Shown: positions 17,185-26,812, counted from the first letter of the stretch. The stretch is 39,753 bases of DNA from Flavobacteriaceae bacterium (GCA_025800395.1 JAOXRU010000080.1:1-39753), one strand, 5' to 3'. Numbers and translations are program-made. The notes: generated by a model from the letters alone, not told the origin.

Positions 17185-18943
17185 TTGCTTTTCCATCCAA
17201 ATACCGATCTCATCTTCCAATATCGCCAATGGCACACAGCCAGTTTGTAAAACTTGAGCATGAAAATCTGCTAAGTCAAATTTTTTTCCTAGCTTTTCTT
17301 CCGCTTTAGCACGCAATTCCCTTATTTTTATCTGTCCAATTTTATAGGATAAAGCCTGACCAGGATTTGCCATATATCGTTCTATTTCACTAGTGATGCT
17401 TGCTTCACTTTCGGCTTCATTGTCTAAAGAGAACTGAATAGCTTGCTCCCGCCTCCATCCTTTTGCATGCATCCCCGTATCTACAAGCAATCGAATAGCA
17501 CGGTGCATCTCCATACCCAACATCCCAAAATACTGATAAGGATCTTCATAGAGTCCTAATTCCTTTCCTAAAGATCCGGTATACAAAGCCCAGCCTTCCC
17601 CATAAGCACTATAAAGAAGGGGTTTCCTAAAACTTGGCAAGGCGGTATTCTCTTGTTGCAAGGAAATTTGAAAAATGATGCCCAGGAATGGCCGCGTGCA
17701 AAAACAATGCCTCATCCGAAAACACATTGTACTTAGTAGCGTCTGGAATAGGAACATAAAAAATACCCGGTCTTGTCCCATCCAATGAACCTTGATTGTA
17801 TTCTGCACTAGGAGATGCTCTCTAAATGCTTCTGTACGCCTAACTTCAAAAGGTGTTTTTGGTTGTGCCTTACAACTTTTTATCCACCAATGGCGGCATT
17901 TTAAAGTGAATGGCATTAAAATTGGCGACCACCTCCTCTGCACTTTTATAAGGCATTTAGTCTTTTCCTTCTTAAGAAATCAAAAAAAGCTTTTAAATCC
18001 CCCTTCAAAGCCAACAGCAGCCTTCACCTTCTCCATTTCCAAACGAATAGGAGCCACCTCCTGAAAACCAATTTCGTGAATTTGCTCGGCAGCTATATTG
18101 GTAGTGGTGTATTTCTTAATCTGATGATGGTAATATGCGGCTCCGTTGGGTATGGCATCTATACCAGAACTTTTTCTTCCTTTGGCATATAGGTCGTGGC
18201 CATAAAGTTGTGCAATTTCTTATATGCAGGAATCACTTTTTCTCCAATCACAGCAGCATAAGCTGTTGTAAGCTCCTTCTTTTCTGCCGCTGTAAAGCTT
18301 TCTGGCAAATTTCTTATCGGTACGTAAAACAAATGTGATTCCACAGGTGATTTTGTCATAGCCGCCAACTGCGGCACTACTTTAGCAATGAGAGATTTTG
18401 GCAACACATATCCTTTGGCAATCCCTTCAAGCATCCTATTTTGAGCCGTATCCAACCATGCCAAATACCCATCTAATCTTTTTAACCAGTTTTGATAATC
18501 GGCTACCGTTTTAAATGGCTGCGCTGCTGCGCCACTTGCCAGTTGACCAAAAGTTAACTGCAAAGTCCACATTTGATCTATAGAGGTGTACTTTTCGCCA
18601 AAACCCATGCTAGCTACTTGCATGCCTAATTCCCAAAGAAATACTTTTTTAGATCTTTGTTGTTCTACACTTAAAATAGCTTCATCAAAAGTTTTGGCCT
18701 GCTCCAAATACTTTATAAAAAAAGCCTTTTGCTGGATTAAAAATTCTTCACTCAGTACATTTGAAAATGCATCATTATACCTATTTTCACCTGCATAGGT
18801 TGCATTTAAAGGCCTTAGTTTTAAAAATGATCGAAAGTCTCATTTTGCACTACTTCTGTTTCTGTTTTCGTTGTTGAAGGCTTGTTTTTACAAGATCAAA
18901 ATAGCAGCATCAATGCGCTTAAAAACACTATTTTCTTTTTCAT
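17182..18943 (-). pseudogene. DUF885 peptidase-like lipoprotein gene, inactivated by eight lesions
   Basis: Joining the frames gives one DUF885 protein of about 585 residues. It has a lipoprotein signal from ATG 18943 (MKKKIVFLSALMLLF-x-SC), the RLDGYLAWLDTA region, YHHQIKKYTT, FYVPIPDATKYN, a PGHHFQ metal-site segment, AYGEGWALYTGSLGKELGLY and the C-terminal NPGQALSYKIG. Lesions: TGA at 18896-18898 (from GGA, just before the lipobox Cys), and single-base indels at 18823-18827, 18171-18175, 17999-18003, 17956-17958, about 17871-17875, about 17819-17822 and 17671-17675. At 17693-17695 the codon is Ala (HAAIPGHH) where I expect the catalytic Glu of HExxPGHH. Five of the seven indels fall in mononucleotide runs, so local sequence error must be considered. 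The nonsense and Glu-to-Ala changes argue for true decay. Confidence 0.85.
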
Positions 18944-18949
18944 AATTGT

Positions 18950-19990
18950 TTATTTAAATATGATTTTTGCAATTCTACCACTACCCGCGGCATATGCTGT
19001 AGTATCGTTTACAAATTTGAAAGTATAAAAGGATTCCTCCGAAATTTTTTTCCAATTCCTCCCCATATCTTTGGAGTAAGCAATTCCTGTTTTTCCTAAT
19101 GCTACTAAAGCCTTTCCTTGCATTCTTGGCACAAATTGCACGCAACTTTTATAGACAGGTTCTTCACCCTCTCCAATTCTTCCCCAGGTTTTACCGCCAT
19201 CTTTTGTTAAAACTGCTGTTCCTAAATTCATTTCTGGCTTGGTATAATCCCCACCAACAGCTACTCCAATTTCATCATCATAAAAAGCAATAGAATACAT
19301 CCCTTGCGTTGGTAATCCTTGTGCTATAGGTGATTCAAAAACTCCCCAAGTTTCTCCCTTATCTGGCGAATAAAACACTCTAGATTTTTTCCCTCCACTA
19401 GCTATCCATGTCTTATTTCCAGAAATGGCAATGTTCGTATTACTCGCTGCAAAAGCTGCTTCTCCTTCACTTACTTTTGGTAATACGCCACAAGGTAATT
19501 TCTCCCAACTATTGCCTCCATCTCTAGTAATAATAATGGACAAACAATCACCAACAGGATCTCCCATAGCAATTCCTTCTTTCTCATTCCAAAAAACCAT
19601 GCTATCATAAAACACTTTTTCATGTTTTTCTTGATATACCAATTTGTAATTTAAGGCGGCTTCAATTTGGTATAAATTAGCCGGATTGCCTACCGACAGC
19701 ACATAACTCCTTCCTTGGTTTCTTGCTATTGCTCTAAAACTTTGCTTGCTGCTATCTGCCTCAAAAATCTGCAAATGCCTCCATTTTCTATTAGAAATAG
19801 TCCACTCTCCATATCTATTTTGGTTAGTAGCATAGAATAATTTATCCCCTTCTATGGCAATCGCCCTAACCTCCAAAGTAGGGTCTTCTAAGATAGGTTC
19901 TATTGTTATCTGGGAAAAATCTTTTGGTTTTACAGAAAGATTGCATGAGGCTACAAGCATCAATAGGCCGATAAAAAGGGAAGTTCTCAT
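18950..19990 (-). CDS. BNR/Asp-box repeat lipoprotein (sialidase-like beta-propeller)
   Basis: This 346-residue protein starts at ATG 19990 (MRTSLFIGLLMLVASC), giving a signal peptide with lipobox and Cys at residue 16, so it is probably a surface or periplasmic lipoprotein. Asp-box repeats S/T-x-D-x-G-x-x-W recur: ITRDGGNSWEKL, YSPDKGETWGVF, LTKDGGKTWGRI and YSKDMGRNWKKI, which build a beta-propeller like those of sialidases and Ycf48 (photosystem II assembly factor). I see no full sialidase catalytic set (RIP motif, paired Arg), so enzyme activity is doubtful. The usual database label would be an oxidoreductase-like or BNR protein. The frame is open further upstream, but a start there would lose the signal peptide. 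It is divergent from the rsmB-like gene. Confidence 0.8.
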   Translation of the reverse strand: MRTSLFIGLLMLVASCNLSVKPKDFSQITIEPILEDPTLEVRAIAIEGDKLFYATNQNRYGEWTISNRKWRHLQIFEADSSKQSFRAIARNQGRSYVLSVGNPANLYQIEAALNYKLVYQEKHEKVFYDSMVFWNEKEGIAMGDPVGDCLSIIITRDGGNSWEKLPCGVLPKVSEGEAAFAASNTNIAISGNKTWIASGGKKSRVFYSPDKGETWGVFESPIAQGLPTQGMYSIAFYDDEIGVAVGGDYTKPEMNLGTAVLTKDGGKTWGRIGEGEEPVYKSCVQFVPRMQGKALVALGKTGIAYSKDMGRNWKKISEESFYTFKFVNDTTAYAAGSGRIAKIIFK

Positions 19991-20034
19991 AAAAGTTATT
20001 TCACCAAAAATAAAAGAAATTAGTTCCAAAACAA

Positions 20035-20042
20035 TACCTTTG
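20035..20042 (+). promoter_or_regulatory. -7 promoter box (TACCTTTG) of the RsmB-like methyltransferase gene
   Basis: Exact TAnnTTTG match 21 bases before the ATG at 20063. The divergent lipoprotein gene starts at 19990, so a promoter is expected here. No good -33 TTG is seen. Confidence 0.5.
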
Positions 20043-20062
20043 CCGTCCAAAATTGAAGTATT

Positions 20063-21286
20063 ATGCGATTGCATCGAAATTTAGTTTTTGCCACCATAGA
20101 CGGTTTAGACCAAATCTTTAACGAAGGCGCTTATGCCGATAAGATGGTGACCCAATTGTTGAAAAGGGACAAACGTTGGGGTAGTCGCGATCGTGCTTTT
20201 ATAGCAGAAACGGTTTATGACATCGTACGTTGGAAAAGATTATATATCTTCATAGCCGAGATTCATGAAGGAAAACCTAGCCTCAATAGAACAGATCTAT
20301 GGCGTATGTTTGCGGTATGGGCAACCCTAAAAGGCATAACACTTCCCGATTGGAAACAATTAGAAGGCACTCCTACCAGACGAATAAAAGGTAGATTTGA
20401 TGCCGCATTAAAAGAACGTGCTATACGAGAATCCATCCCAGATTGGATAGACAATTTAGGCACGGCTGCTTTAGGGGAAAAAACATGGGAAACTGAAATT
20501 GCCGCTTTAAACCAGCAAGCAGATGTGATTTTACGCGTAAATAAATTAAAAGCTAATAAAACCAAGGTACACGACCTGCTTTTAGAAGATGATATCGCTT
20601 CTGATTTTTTAGATAATTACCCCGATGCTATCATTTTAAACGAAAGAGCCAATGTTTTTAAAACCCAAGCTTTTAGCAACGGAATGTTTGAAGTGCAAGA
20701 TGCTTCTTCTCAATTAGTAGCTCCTTATTTAGAAGTCAAACCGGGGATGCGGGTGGTAGATGCTTGTGCTGGCGCTGGAGGAAAGACATTACACCTCGCT
20801 GCACTAATGGAAAACAAAGGACAACTCATTGCCTTAGATATATACGAAAACAAACTAAAAGAACTAAAACGAAGAGCAAAAAGAGCTGGTGCTTTTAATA
20901 TAGAAACTAGAGCTATTCAATCCACCAAGATTATCAAAAAACTACACAATAGTGCCGATAGAGTACTTATTGACGCACCTTGTACAGGACTGGGAGTGCT
21001 CAGACGAAATCCAGATGCGAAATGGAAATTGCAGCCAGATTTTTTTAAAAAAATCACCATCACCCAACAAGAAATTTTACAGCATTATTCTAAAATGCTC
21101 AAAATAGGTGGAAAAATGGTTTATGCTACTTGTTCGATACTTCCGCAAGAAAACCGAGAACAAGTAGATACCTTTTTGACCTCGGATGCTGGTTCTAATT
21201 TTGAACTAGTCAAAGACCAAAATATTCGCAGTGCAAAAAGCGGATATGATGGCTTTTATATGGCATTATTGGAACGAAAAAGTTAA
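20063..21286 (+). CDS. RsmB/NOP2-family RNA cytosine-5 methyltransferase
   Basis: This 407-residue SAM-dependent enzyme has an N-terminal NusB-like helical part (about 1-140, including RDRAFIAETVYDIVRWKRL) and a Rossmann methyltransferase domain. SAM-binding motif I is VVDACAGAGGKTLHLA. The two catalytic cysteines of the family are present: motif IV DAPCTGLGVLRRNPDAKW (release Cys) and motif VI YATCSILPQENREQV (nucleophile). It should methylate C5 of a cytosine in 16S rRNA (like RsmB, C967) or in another RNA. Length and N-terminal domain favour RsmB, but the exact target cannot be assigned. Monocistronic with its own promoter. Confidence 0.9.
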   Translation: MRLHRNLVFATIDGLDQIFNEGAYADKMVTQLLKRDKRWGSRDRAFIAETVYDIVRWKRLYIFIAEIHEGKPSLNRTDLWRMFAVWATLKGITLPDWKQLEGTPTRRIKGRFDAALKERAIRESIPDWIDNLGTAALGEKTWETEIAALNQQADVILRVNKLKANKTKVHDLLLEDDIASDFLDNYPDAIILNERANVFKTQAFSNGMFEVQDASSQLVAPYLEVKPGMRVVDACAGAGGKTLHLAALMENKGQLIALDIYENKLKELKRRAKRAGAFNIETRAIQSTKIIKKLHNSADRVLIDAPCTGLGVLRRNPDAKWKLQPDFFKKITITQQEILQHYSKMLKIGGKMVYATCSILPQENREQVDTFLTSDAGSNFELVKDQNIRSAKSGYDGFYMALLERKS

Positions 21287-21366
21287 AAAAAACTATTTCC
21301 AAAGAAGTTGCAGGAATAAAAAGATCATTCCAAAAAAATATGGTACAAGGGAAAGCAACCTAGATA

Positions 21367-22563
21367 CTATTCCTTTTTTTCAATTCTATTGTCATCGAAG
21401 GCCGATGGTAATAACTTTGGAATTAATTTCACAAAAATCGGCAACAATATGGCTCCGCCAGGCATCGCAAATATGGCAAACGAAGGAATGGTTTTAAACA
21501 GATCTAGAAGCTGCTTTTTAATTTTTTTCTTCTCAGTTTCTTCCAATTCTGATTGTGCAGATTTTCCAATGAGATACAACAATTCTTTGCTTTCAGATAA
21601 TTCTAGCTGCAGCCTTCTCTTGTTTCTGATAATAAGCTTTTTCACCAATGCAGAAAGATTGTCGTACACCTGATTTACTGGTGATTTTTCTTGTAAAAAC
21701 GCAATGTTTTGCTGATGACTCTCCAAGAATTGATGTATATAAGCAAAGCTTAGCTCTATATCATTACCAGAAAAACCAAGCTCCGTTCCTATTTCAATTA
21801 TTGGGTGATTGTTTCTAAATTCCAGACCTTTATTCCAATACAAAAAGCAAGCAAGATCTAGGAAATATTGTCTTTCAACAGGATTCAAATCTCCTTGCCG
21901 CAAAAGCAATTGATAGTTTTGATGATGAAAAGCTCCTGGATGCTCCAAAAAATTGAGTGAAGCATTAAAAATTTTGTTTAGTTTCCCATCAAACGCATTT
22001 CCTTCAGGCTTGTTTTCCAAAGCATGGTAAGTAAGTAAAATCACCATTTCTTCCAGTTGTTTTCCGTAATCCTTTATATTGCTAGGGTTTCGCAAATACT
22101 GCTTAAAGGTAAGTACCTCCACAAACAATAAGGCATTAATAAAGTTCTGCTGAAAATGTTTGGTTATCTTATTATCGGATAACAGCACCCTGTTGTGCAA
22201 CAATTTTTCTAAAGAAGCTGCAGCGCTATTACCAGATAAAAGTTTAAAAAAAACATTGTTTTTTGCCGCATCTAGCGCCTTATAAAAATCTAATAAACTG
22301 TCTAAAAAACTAGGGAAATGAGATGTATTCCCCAACAAGTGATAACTGTTATACAAAGCGTGCAACAGGTTGATTTTGGCAATCTCATCTTTGGTAAGCT
22401 CATGATGATGCGCCACAACCAAACTAGGCGCCACATTTATTCCATAAATAAAACCTGTAGCTCGCAAATCATTATACAATGCCTCAAAATGTGGGTATTG
22501 TATGTTTTGTTCTACCAACAGCGCCCCATACTTTTCTATCCATCCCGAAGCTGAAGGATTCAT
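21367..22563 (-). CDS. LETM1-related protein (Bacteroidota, biofilm-associated type)
   Basis: This 398-residue protein is mostly alpha-helical and lacks a signal peptide. Its C-terminal 70 residues (KKKIKKQLLDLFKTIPSFAIFAMPGGAILLPIFVKLIPKLLPSAF) match the LETM1 membrane segment found in mitochondrial ion-exchange proteins. The long N-terminal part (GWIEKYG start, FYGI-type motifs such as FIYGINVAPSLV) is that of the LETM1-related, biofilm-associated proteins of Flavobacteriia. The likely start is ATG 22563, 23 bases after the YceI gene, rather than the earlier in-frame position at 22629 inside it. It probably anchors in the inner membrane through the LETM1 helix. Function in bacteria is not established; ion homeostasis and biofilm links are inferred from the family. 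Confidence 0.8.
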   Translation of the reverse strand: MNPSASGWIEKYGALLVEQNIQYPHFEALYNDLRATGFIYGINVAPSLVVAHHHELTKDEIAKINLLHALYNSYHLLGNTSHFPSFLDSLLDFYKALDAAKNNVFFKLLSGNSAAASLEKLLHNRVLLSDNKITKHFQQNFINALLFVEVLTFKQYLRNPSNIKDYGKQLEEMVILLTYHALENKPEGNAFDGKLNKIFNASLNFLEHPGAFHHQNYQLLLRQGDLNPVERQYFLDLACFLYWNKGLEFRNNHPIIEIGTELGFSGNDIELSFAYIHQFLESHQQNIAFLQEKSPVNQVYDNLSALVKKLIIRNKRRLQLELSESKELLYLIGKSAQSELEETEKKKIKKQLLDLFKTIPSFAIFAMPGGAILLPIFVKLIPKLLPSAFDDNRIEKKE

Positions 22564-22586
22564 ACCAAAACTTTTTAATATTTCAT

Positions 22587-23207
22587 TTATTGCAAATGGG
22601 TAACGGCTTCTATAGCCACTTCCGACCATGTTTTGCTCACCCCATCTGCTCCTTTATGCAAATCGAGACAAGCATCATTGATAGACTTTACCGCTCCCAA
22701 GGCATTCCAATCCGATAGTTCCATTACTCCTTTCAACACTACTTTCCTATCTGTAATTTCGTGCGACATGGGCATTTTGGCCGATACGCCATTCATTTTA
22801 ATATAGGCCAACACCTGTTCTGCGCCCTCTACCTTGAAAAAACCGCTAAGCATTTCGGTCTGATCCATCACTCCAAAAAAGAATTGTTTGAGCTTACCAT
22901 CTCGTATGCTATCTTTGGTAAACAAACTGCTTACTGGTATACTAAACTCCACTCCGTTTAGCGCCTCAAGCGGACTAGCAGCTGCTTCATTTTTAGATAC
23001 CTTTACGGTGGTAAAAGTACCTCCGACTGGTGTTTTATCTGTAGTTTTATATGCCGTAAAGCTCACTTTTGTATTTTCCGCTTTTACTGTATAAGTCACC
23101 TTTGGCCCTTGGTTTTCGTTAGCAGTCTCTTGCTCTTTCTTGTCTTTGTTTTTACAACCAGATACAACCAAACTAAAAGCTAGCACTAAAAAAAATATTT
23201 TTTTCAT
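22587..23207 (-). CDS. YceI-family lipoprotein
   Basis: This 206-residue protein has a lipoprotein signal (MKKIFFLVLAFSLVVSGCKN, Cys18) and a YceI-like lipocalin-shaped beta-barrel. Recognisable segments are YTVKAENTKVSFTAYKT near the start, GVEFSIPVSSLFT, IRDGKLKQFFFG and DWNALGAVKSINDACLDLHKG. YceI proteins bind long isoprenoid lipids such as polyprenyl-phosphate or quinone-like molecules in the periplasm. The gene precedes the LETM1-related gene by 23 bases on the same strand, so the two probably share a transcript. Confidence 0.9.
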   Translation of the reverse strand: MKKIFFLVLAFSLVVSGCKNKDKKEQETANENQGPKVTYTVKAENTKVSFTAYKTTDKTPVGGTFTTVKVSKNEAAASPLEALNGVEFSIPVSSLFTKDSIRDGKLKQFFFGVMDQTEMLSGFFKVEGAEQVLAYIKMNGVSAKMPMSHEITDRKVVLKGVMELSDWNALGAVKSINDACLDLHKGADGVSKTWSEVAIEAVTHLQ

Positions 23208-23359
23208 GATCCCTTGTTTTTTATTCGAAGTTTATTGTTTTTTTTAAAATCGAAAACAAGTTACGGCAAAGTACGCATACTTGCAAAACAAACTAGATTT
23301 GCAAATTTCCTCACATGATCAAACATTGCGCAATATTATGCAAATCAGAGTCATGCGAA

Positions 23360-24112
23360 CTAACCTATCCAGGTTTTAAAATTTTTAACCCGATCTCTGG
23401 CCACAATTACATCGGATTCGTTAAAGGCCTCCAGTTTGAGCTGCAATCTCGAATTGGTATAGGAGATAATATCCCTAATAGCGTCTATATGCACAATATA
23501 TTTGCGTCCGGTACGATAGAATATTTCTGGATCCAATAGCGGGTCTAATGCCTCCAAGCTCCAATCGAGCAAATAGGATCTGTTTTCACGGGTGTGTACA
23601 TAAGTTCCCTTATTCTCACTGTAAAAACAGACGATTTCGGACAAATTGATCCGCTTGATATGTTGCCCTACTTTTACACTAAATCTGGTTTTATAATTAC
23701 TAGTGCTTTTATATCCCAACATTTGTTGAATCTCCCCCAATGGCAAGGCCACCGTTTTGGTTTGCTGCTGTTGAAGATACTGATCCACAGCTTTTTGCAA
23801 CTCTATTTTATCTATAGGCTTCAACAAATAATCTATACTATTTAACTTAAAAGCCTGCAAAGCATATTGGTCATAGGCCGTGGTAAATATAATCGCACTA
23901 TCCACAGCTACATGTTCAAATATTTCGAAAGACAAGCCATCAGATAGTTGGATGTCCAAAAATATAAGATCTGGTTGGGGGTTTTCCTCAAACCATTCCA
24001 CTGCTTCCTCTACAGAGTGCAGCATGGTTTGTACGGCTATATTCTTTTCTTCCAGCATACGCTGCAATCTTCTTGCTGCTGGTTTTTCGTCTTCAATGAT
24101 GATTACTCGCAT
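23360..24112 (-). CDS. LytTR-family response regulator
   Basis: This 250-residue regulator has a receiver domain (1-120) with Asp53 (LIFLDIQLSDG), acidic pocket EDE (7-9), Thr in FTTAYD and Lys in LLKPID. A LytTR DNA-binding domain follows at about 145-250 (FSVKVGQHIKRINLSEIVCFYSENKGTYVHT ... FYRTGRKYIVHIDAI). It is the last gene of the operon and follows the 2TM protein by 10 bases. The cognate kinase is the LytS-like protein encoded three genes upstream. LytTR proteins typically bind pairs of direct repeats; targets are not identifiable here. Confidence 0.95.
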   Translation of the reverse strand: MRVIIIEDEKPAARRLQRMLEEKNIAVQTMLHSVEEAVEWFEENPQPDLIFLDIQLSDGLSFEIFEHVAVDSAIIFTTAYDQYALQAFKLNSIDYLLKPIDKIELQKAVDQYLQQQQTKTVALPLGEIQQMLGYKSTSNYKTRFSVKVGQHIKRINLSEIVCFYSENKGTYVHTRENRSYLLDWSLEALDPLLDPEIFYRTGRKYIVHIDAIRDIISYTNSRLQLKLEAFNESDVIVARDRVKNFKTWIG

Positions 24113-24122
24113 GATATTTTAT

Positions 24123-24449
24123 TTATTCCCAACGATTGGTAGAAGTTCCTTTTTTATCTTTCTCTATGAATTCTTTTATTTTTCTCTCTTCCCATTCTTT
24201 TGAAAACAACACATACACTCCAAAAGTGTTGAAGGCGTGTATCACCAAACCTATTCCCCAAAATACAGCAGTAGCAAAAGTGCCAAAATCCCAGAAATCG
24301 CCACTATCGTGATACCATTTCATTCCAATAATAAAAACATTCACCAATACATACCACAACAAATGGTGATAAAACCCTTTTTCTTTATCTAAACGTTTTT
24401 TAGCACGCAGATACTGTTCTTCTTTATATGTGTTTTGTGTTTTTTTCAT
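24123..24449 (-). CDS. 2TM-domain protein, copy 3
   Basis: This 108-residue protein consists of the 2TM domain: a charged N-terminal helix (YLRAKKRLDKEKGFYHHLLWY), two membrane helices (about 30-46 and 60-80) with the conserved G-x-G-x-x-x-HAFNTFGVY in the second, and a C-terminal WEERKIKEFIEKD cytoplasmic helix. Standalone 2TM proteins are usually encoded beside LytS/LytTR pairs in Bacteroidota; their molecular role is unknown. It is homologous to the 100-residue neighbour and to the kinase's C-terminal domain. It lies 10 bases before the LytTR gene and 11 after the other 2TM gene. Confidence 0.85.
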   Translation of the reverse strand: MKKTQNTYKEEQYLRAKKRLDKEKGFYHHLLWYVLVNVFIIGMKWYHDSGDFWDFGTFATAVFWGIGLVIHAFNTFGVYVLFSKEWEERKIKEFIEKDKKGTSTNRWE

Positions 24450-24460
24450 GACTAAACTTT

Positions 24461-24763
24461 TTATTCTTTCCTATGCGCTTCTTCCTGTGCTATATACTGT
24501 TGTAGCTTTTGGGTCTCCCAAGCTTTTATCATCTTCCAGTTAGACATAAAGGTTTCTAGAGCATGAATCCCAATCCCAAAACCCCAGAACACTACTATAG
24601 CGTAAGTATCAAAATCTAAAAGGCTTTTCGAATCTTCGATTCCCTGAACCACAATTACAAAAAAGCAAGTGCAAATATAAACCAAGAAATGCACATAAAA
24701 TCCGCGTACTTTCTTCAAGCGTTCTTCCGCTCTTAAATATCTATCTTCTTTTTGATAATTCAC
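24461..24763 (-). CDS. 2TM-domain protein, copy 2
   Basis: This 100-residue protein has the same plan as copy 3: YLRAEERLKKVRGFYVHFLVY, first membrane helix (YICTCFFVIVVQGI), second helix with VFWGFGIGIHALETF, and a WETQKLQQYIAQEEAHRKE tail. It begins 16 bases after the kinase stop. The two membrane proteins differ enough that the duplication is old. They might help assemble or tune the kinase in the membrane, but this is inference from the recurrent gene order. Confidence 0.85.
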   Translation of the reverse strand: MNYQKEDRYLRAEERLKKVRGFYVHFLVYICTCFFVIVVQGIEDSKSLLDFDTYAIVVFWGFGIGIHALETFMSNWKMIKAWETQKLQQYIAQEEAHRKE

Positions 24764-24779
24764 AATCTCTTGTTTTGTT

Positions 24780-26141
24780 TTACTTCCACTTATTACCCAA
24801 ATTCTCTTCTTCTCGCATATACTTCTCTATCTGACGTTCTTCCCAATTCTTTCCGAGAAATCCATCATTCACAAATGTTCCATATGCATGAAACAAAATT
24901 CCCAATCCCCAACCAGCCATCGGGAAGAAAAACCATTTAAAACCCCAATAGGTCTGATAATTTATAAATGCCAAAAATGGTATTACCAACGCATAAGACA
25001 ATAAGTTGTAATAAAATCCTTTTAAATCTTCTATCTTTTTGCGGGCACGAATATATCTTTCATCCATATTTCTATTTGCATCCGTTGTTTCTATACTTGT
25101 CATTTCTCTTAATTTTTTGGTGAGCATTGGTAGTTTTACAACAAACTCCTGCTCGGTTTCTACTATTTTCACCGTTCTATCCGTTAGCAAATCATAACGT
25201 TGTACAATATTTGCCAAACCAACGCCCTTACGATCACTTATTGTTTGTTTGCGTTGTAAATTATTCTTAATAGTTAAATAGCCATCCGCTTCTTCTATAT
25301 AAATATGTAATGGCTTTTTGGCTGTAACTATATTGTGCTTTACTGCATTTTCTAAAAGAAGTTGTAAAGACAATGGTACCACTTTAGCTTCTGAATCACT
25401 AGATTGCTCAGGTAAATGAAATTGTATGCTATCCTCAAAACGCATTTTTAAAAGCTGTACATAAGTTCGGGCAAAATCTAACTCTTCATCTACACTTACC
25501 AACTCTTTGTTTTTTTGCTCCAACACATATCGGTACACCTTGGACAGAGCAGTAGTAAAATCCTGAGCGGCACCCGTATCTTCTTCTATCAAAGAAGTGA
25601 GCACATTTAAACTATTGAACAAAAAATGTGGATCTAGCTGATTTTTCAAAGCATCAAATTGTGCTGAGGCAGTATTTGCAATCACCTTTTGCTCCTTTAC
25701 TTTTTTATCTTGTAGTGCTTTATAGAAATACAAAGCATGAAAAAACAGAGCTGCAATTAACGTTATAAAAGTAGCGGTAATATAAGTTTCCATTTTTTCA
25801 GTAGCCAAAAACTGCTCAAAAGTCTCTCCATTTAGTACCATATTGTGGAAAAGACGTATAAAGAAAAATGTAACCAGCGTAATAATTACAGAACCTATAA
25901 AACCTATTCCATATCTATATTTACCATATCTAACCCATTCCACTTTAAAGTTAGTGTAGTCAAAAAAGTAGGCGTTTACGGTACTCAAGGGCAAGGCATA
26001 CATTAAATTGTACCCAAAATACAACAACAAATTCTCCAAAATAATCTCACGCCCACTCAAATAGCTATATACCAGATCGACAACCAAGATAATTAAAGCT
26101 ACTATTATCCCTATAAATGCTATTTTAACTACACTTTTCAT
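24780..26141 (-). CDS. LytS-like sensor histidine kinase fused to a C-terminal 2TM domain
   Basis: This 453-residue protein has four N-terminal membrane helices (about 5-27, 36-60, 78-100 and 120-141), then the LytS-type His_kinase domain with His172 (LKNQLDPHFLFNSLNVL) and the ATPase with N-box LLLENAVKHN (261-270) and GVGLANIVQRY (306-316). After the kinase (ending about 350) a linker leads into a complete 2TM domain (359-453: MDERYIRARKKIEDLKG, two helices, WEERQIEKYMREEENL). So the protein carries an extra pair of membrane helices at the C-terminus, of the same family as the two small proteins encoded next. The Met at the junction (codon near 25067) might also serve as an internal start producing a free 2TM protein. 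It should phosphorylate the LytTR regulator of the operon. Confidence 0.93.
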   Translation of the reverse strand: MKSVVKIAFIGIIVALIILVVDLVYSYLSGREIILENLLLYFGYNLMYALPLSTVNAYFFDYTNFKVEWVRYGKYRYGIGFIGSVIITLVTFFFIRLFHNMVLNGETFEQFLATEKMETYITATFITLIAALFFHALYFYKALQDKKVKEQKVIANTASAQFDALKNQLDPHFLFNSLNVLTSLIEEDTGAAQDFTTALSKVYRYVLEQKNKELVSVDEELDFARTYVQLLKMRFEDSIQFHLPEQSSDSEAKVVPLSLQLLLENAVKHNIVTAKKPLHIYIEEADGYLTIKNNLQRKQTISDRKGVGLANIVQRYDLLTDRTVKIVETEQEFVVKLPMLTKKLREMTSIETTDANRNMDERYIRARKKIEDLKGFYYNLLSYALVIPFLAFINYQTYWGFKWFFFPMAGWGLGILFHAYGTFVNDGFLGKNWEERQIEKYMREEENLGNKWK

Positions 26142-26159
26142 TTATGAACTATTTATTGT

Positions 26160-26786
26160 TTATGCACCGCAGTTTTTCAATAGTGATTCTGCTCTTTCTT
26201 TTCCCCAACTTGGATGAAAAGACGTCTCTGGTTTAAATGTAGAAAAAAGTTCTAAGGCTTTCTCTATATCTGGGCAATATTTCTTGGGATCTATTCCAAA
26301 AAACTTCGCCCCACCCATATTCCATTCTGCCAATGACAAAATCACTCTAGGATTGTTTGGCGCTATCGCCTTGGCTCTTTCGTATAAGCTCACCACTTTT
26401 CCTGACAAAGTCATGCCATAGGTTGCCCCGTCAAAAGCAATCCATGCGGTATGAATTAAAGCTTGCTGAACCATAATTTCTGGATTGTTAGGAGAAATCT
26501 CCATAGCCTTGTCCAAGTACGCCTGCGCCTTCTCTGTAAGCATATTTACTTCTGGTTTACTTTTCTTTCCAAATGCCTGAAAAGCATATATCTGACTAGC
26601 ATAATAATATGGCAACCAATTGTTTTTCTCCGCCACACCAATACGCTCAAATAAGCTAGCAGCTTCGGTGTTTTTCTGTTCTTTCCACAATCCGAAGGCT
26701 TTTTTCATTCCTTGTTCGTATTGTCCTTGTGCCCGCACTCCAAATCCGAGACACAATACTATGATTATTATTCCAATTTTTTTCAT
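26160..26786 (-). CDS. Secreted TPR-like protein of unknown function
   Basis: This 208-residue protein has a signal peptide (MKKIGIIIIVLCLGFGVRAQ) and helical repeats of TPR type (EQGMKKAFGLWKEQKNTEAASLFERIG; KAQAYLDKAMEISPNNPEIMVQQALIH; LYERAKAIAPNNPRVILSLAEWN). The ISPNNPE/IAPNNPR turns are typical of TPR units. It probably sits in the periplasm and binds a partner protein. It precedes the LytS-like kinase by 18 bases and may be a target or an accessory of that system; no enzymatic motif is visible. Confidence 0.75.
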   Translation of the reverse strand: MKKIGIIIIVLCLGFGVRAQGQYEQGMKKAFGLWKEQKNTEAASLFERIGVAEKNNWLPYYYASQIYAFQAFGKKSKPEVNMLTEKAQAYLDKAMEISPNNPEIMVQQALIHTAWIAFDGATYGMTLSGKVVSLYERAKAIAPNNPRVILSLAEWNMGGAKFFGIDPKKYCPDIEKALELFSTFKPETSFHPSWGKERAESLLKNCGA

Positions 26787-26812
26787 CTTTATTTAATTTT
26801 AATATTGTACAA

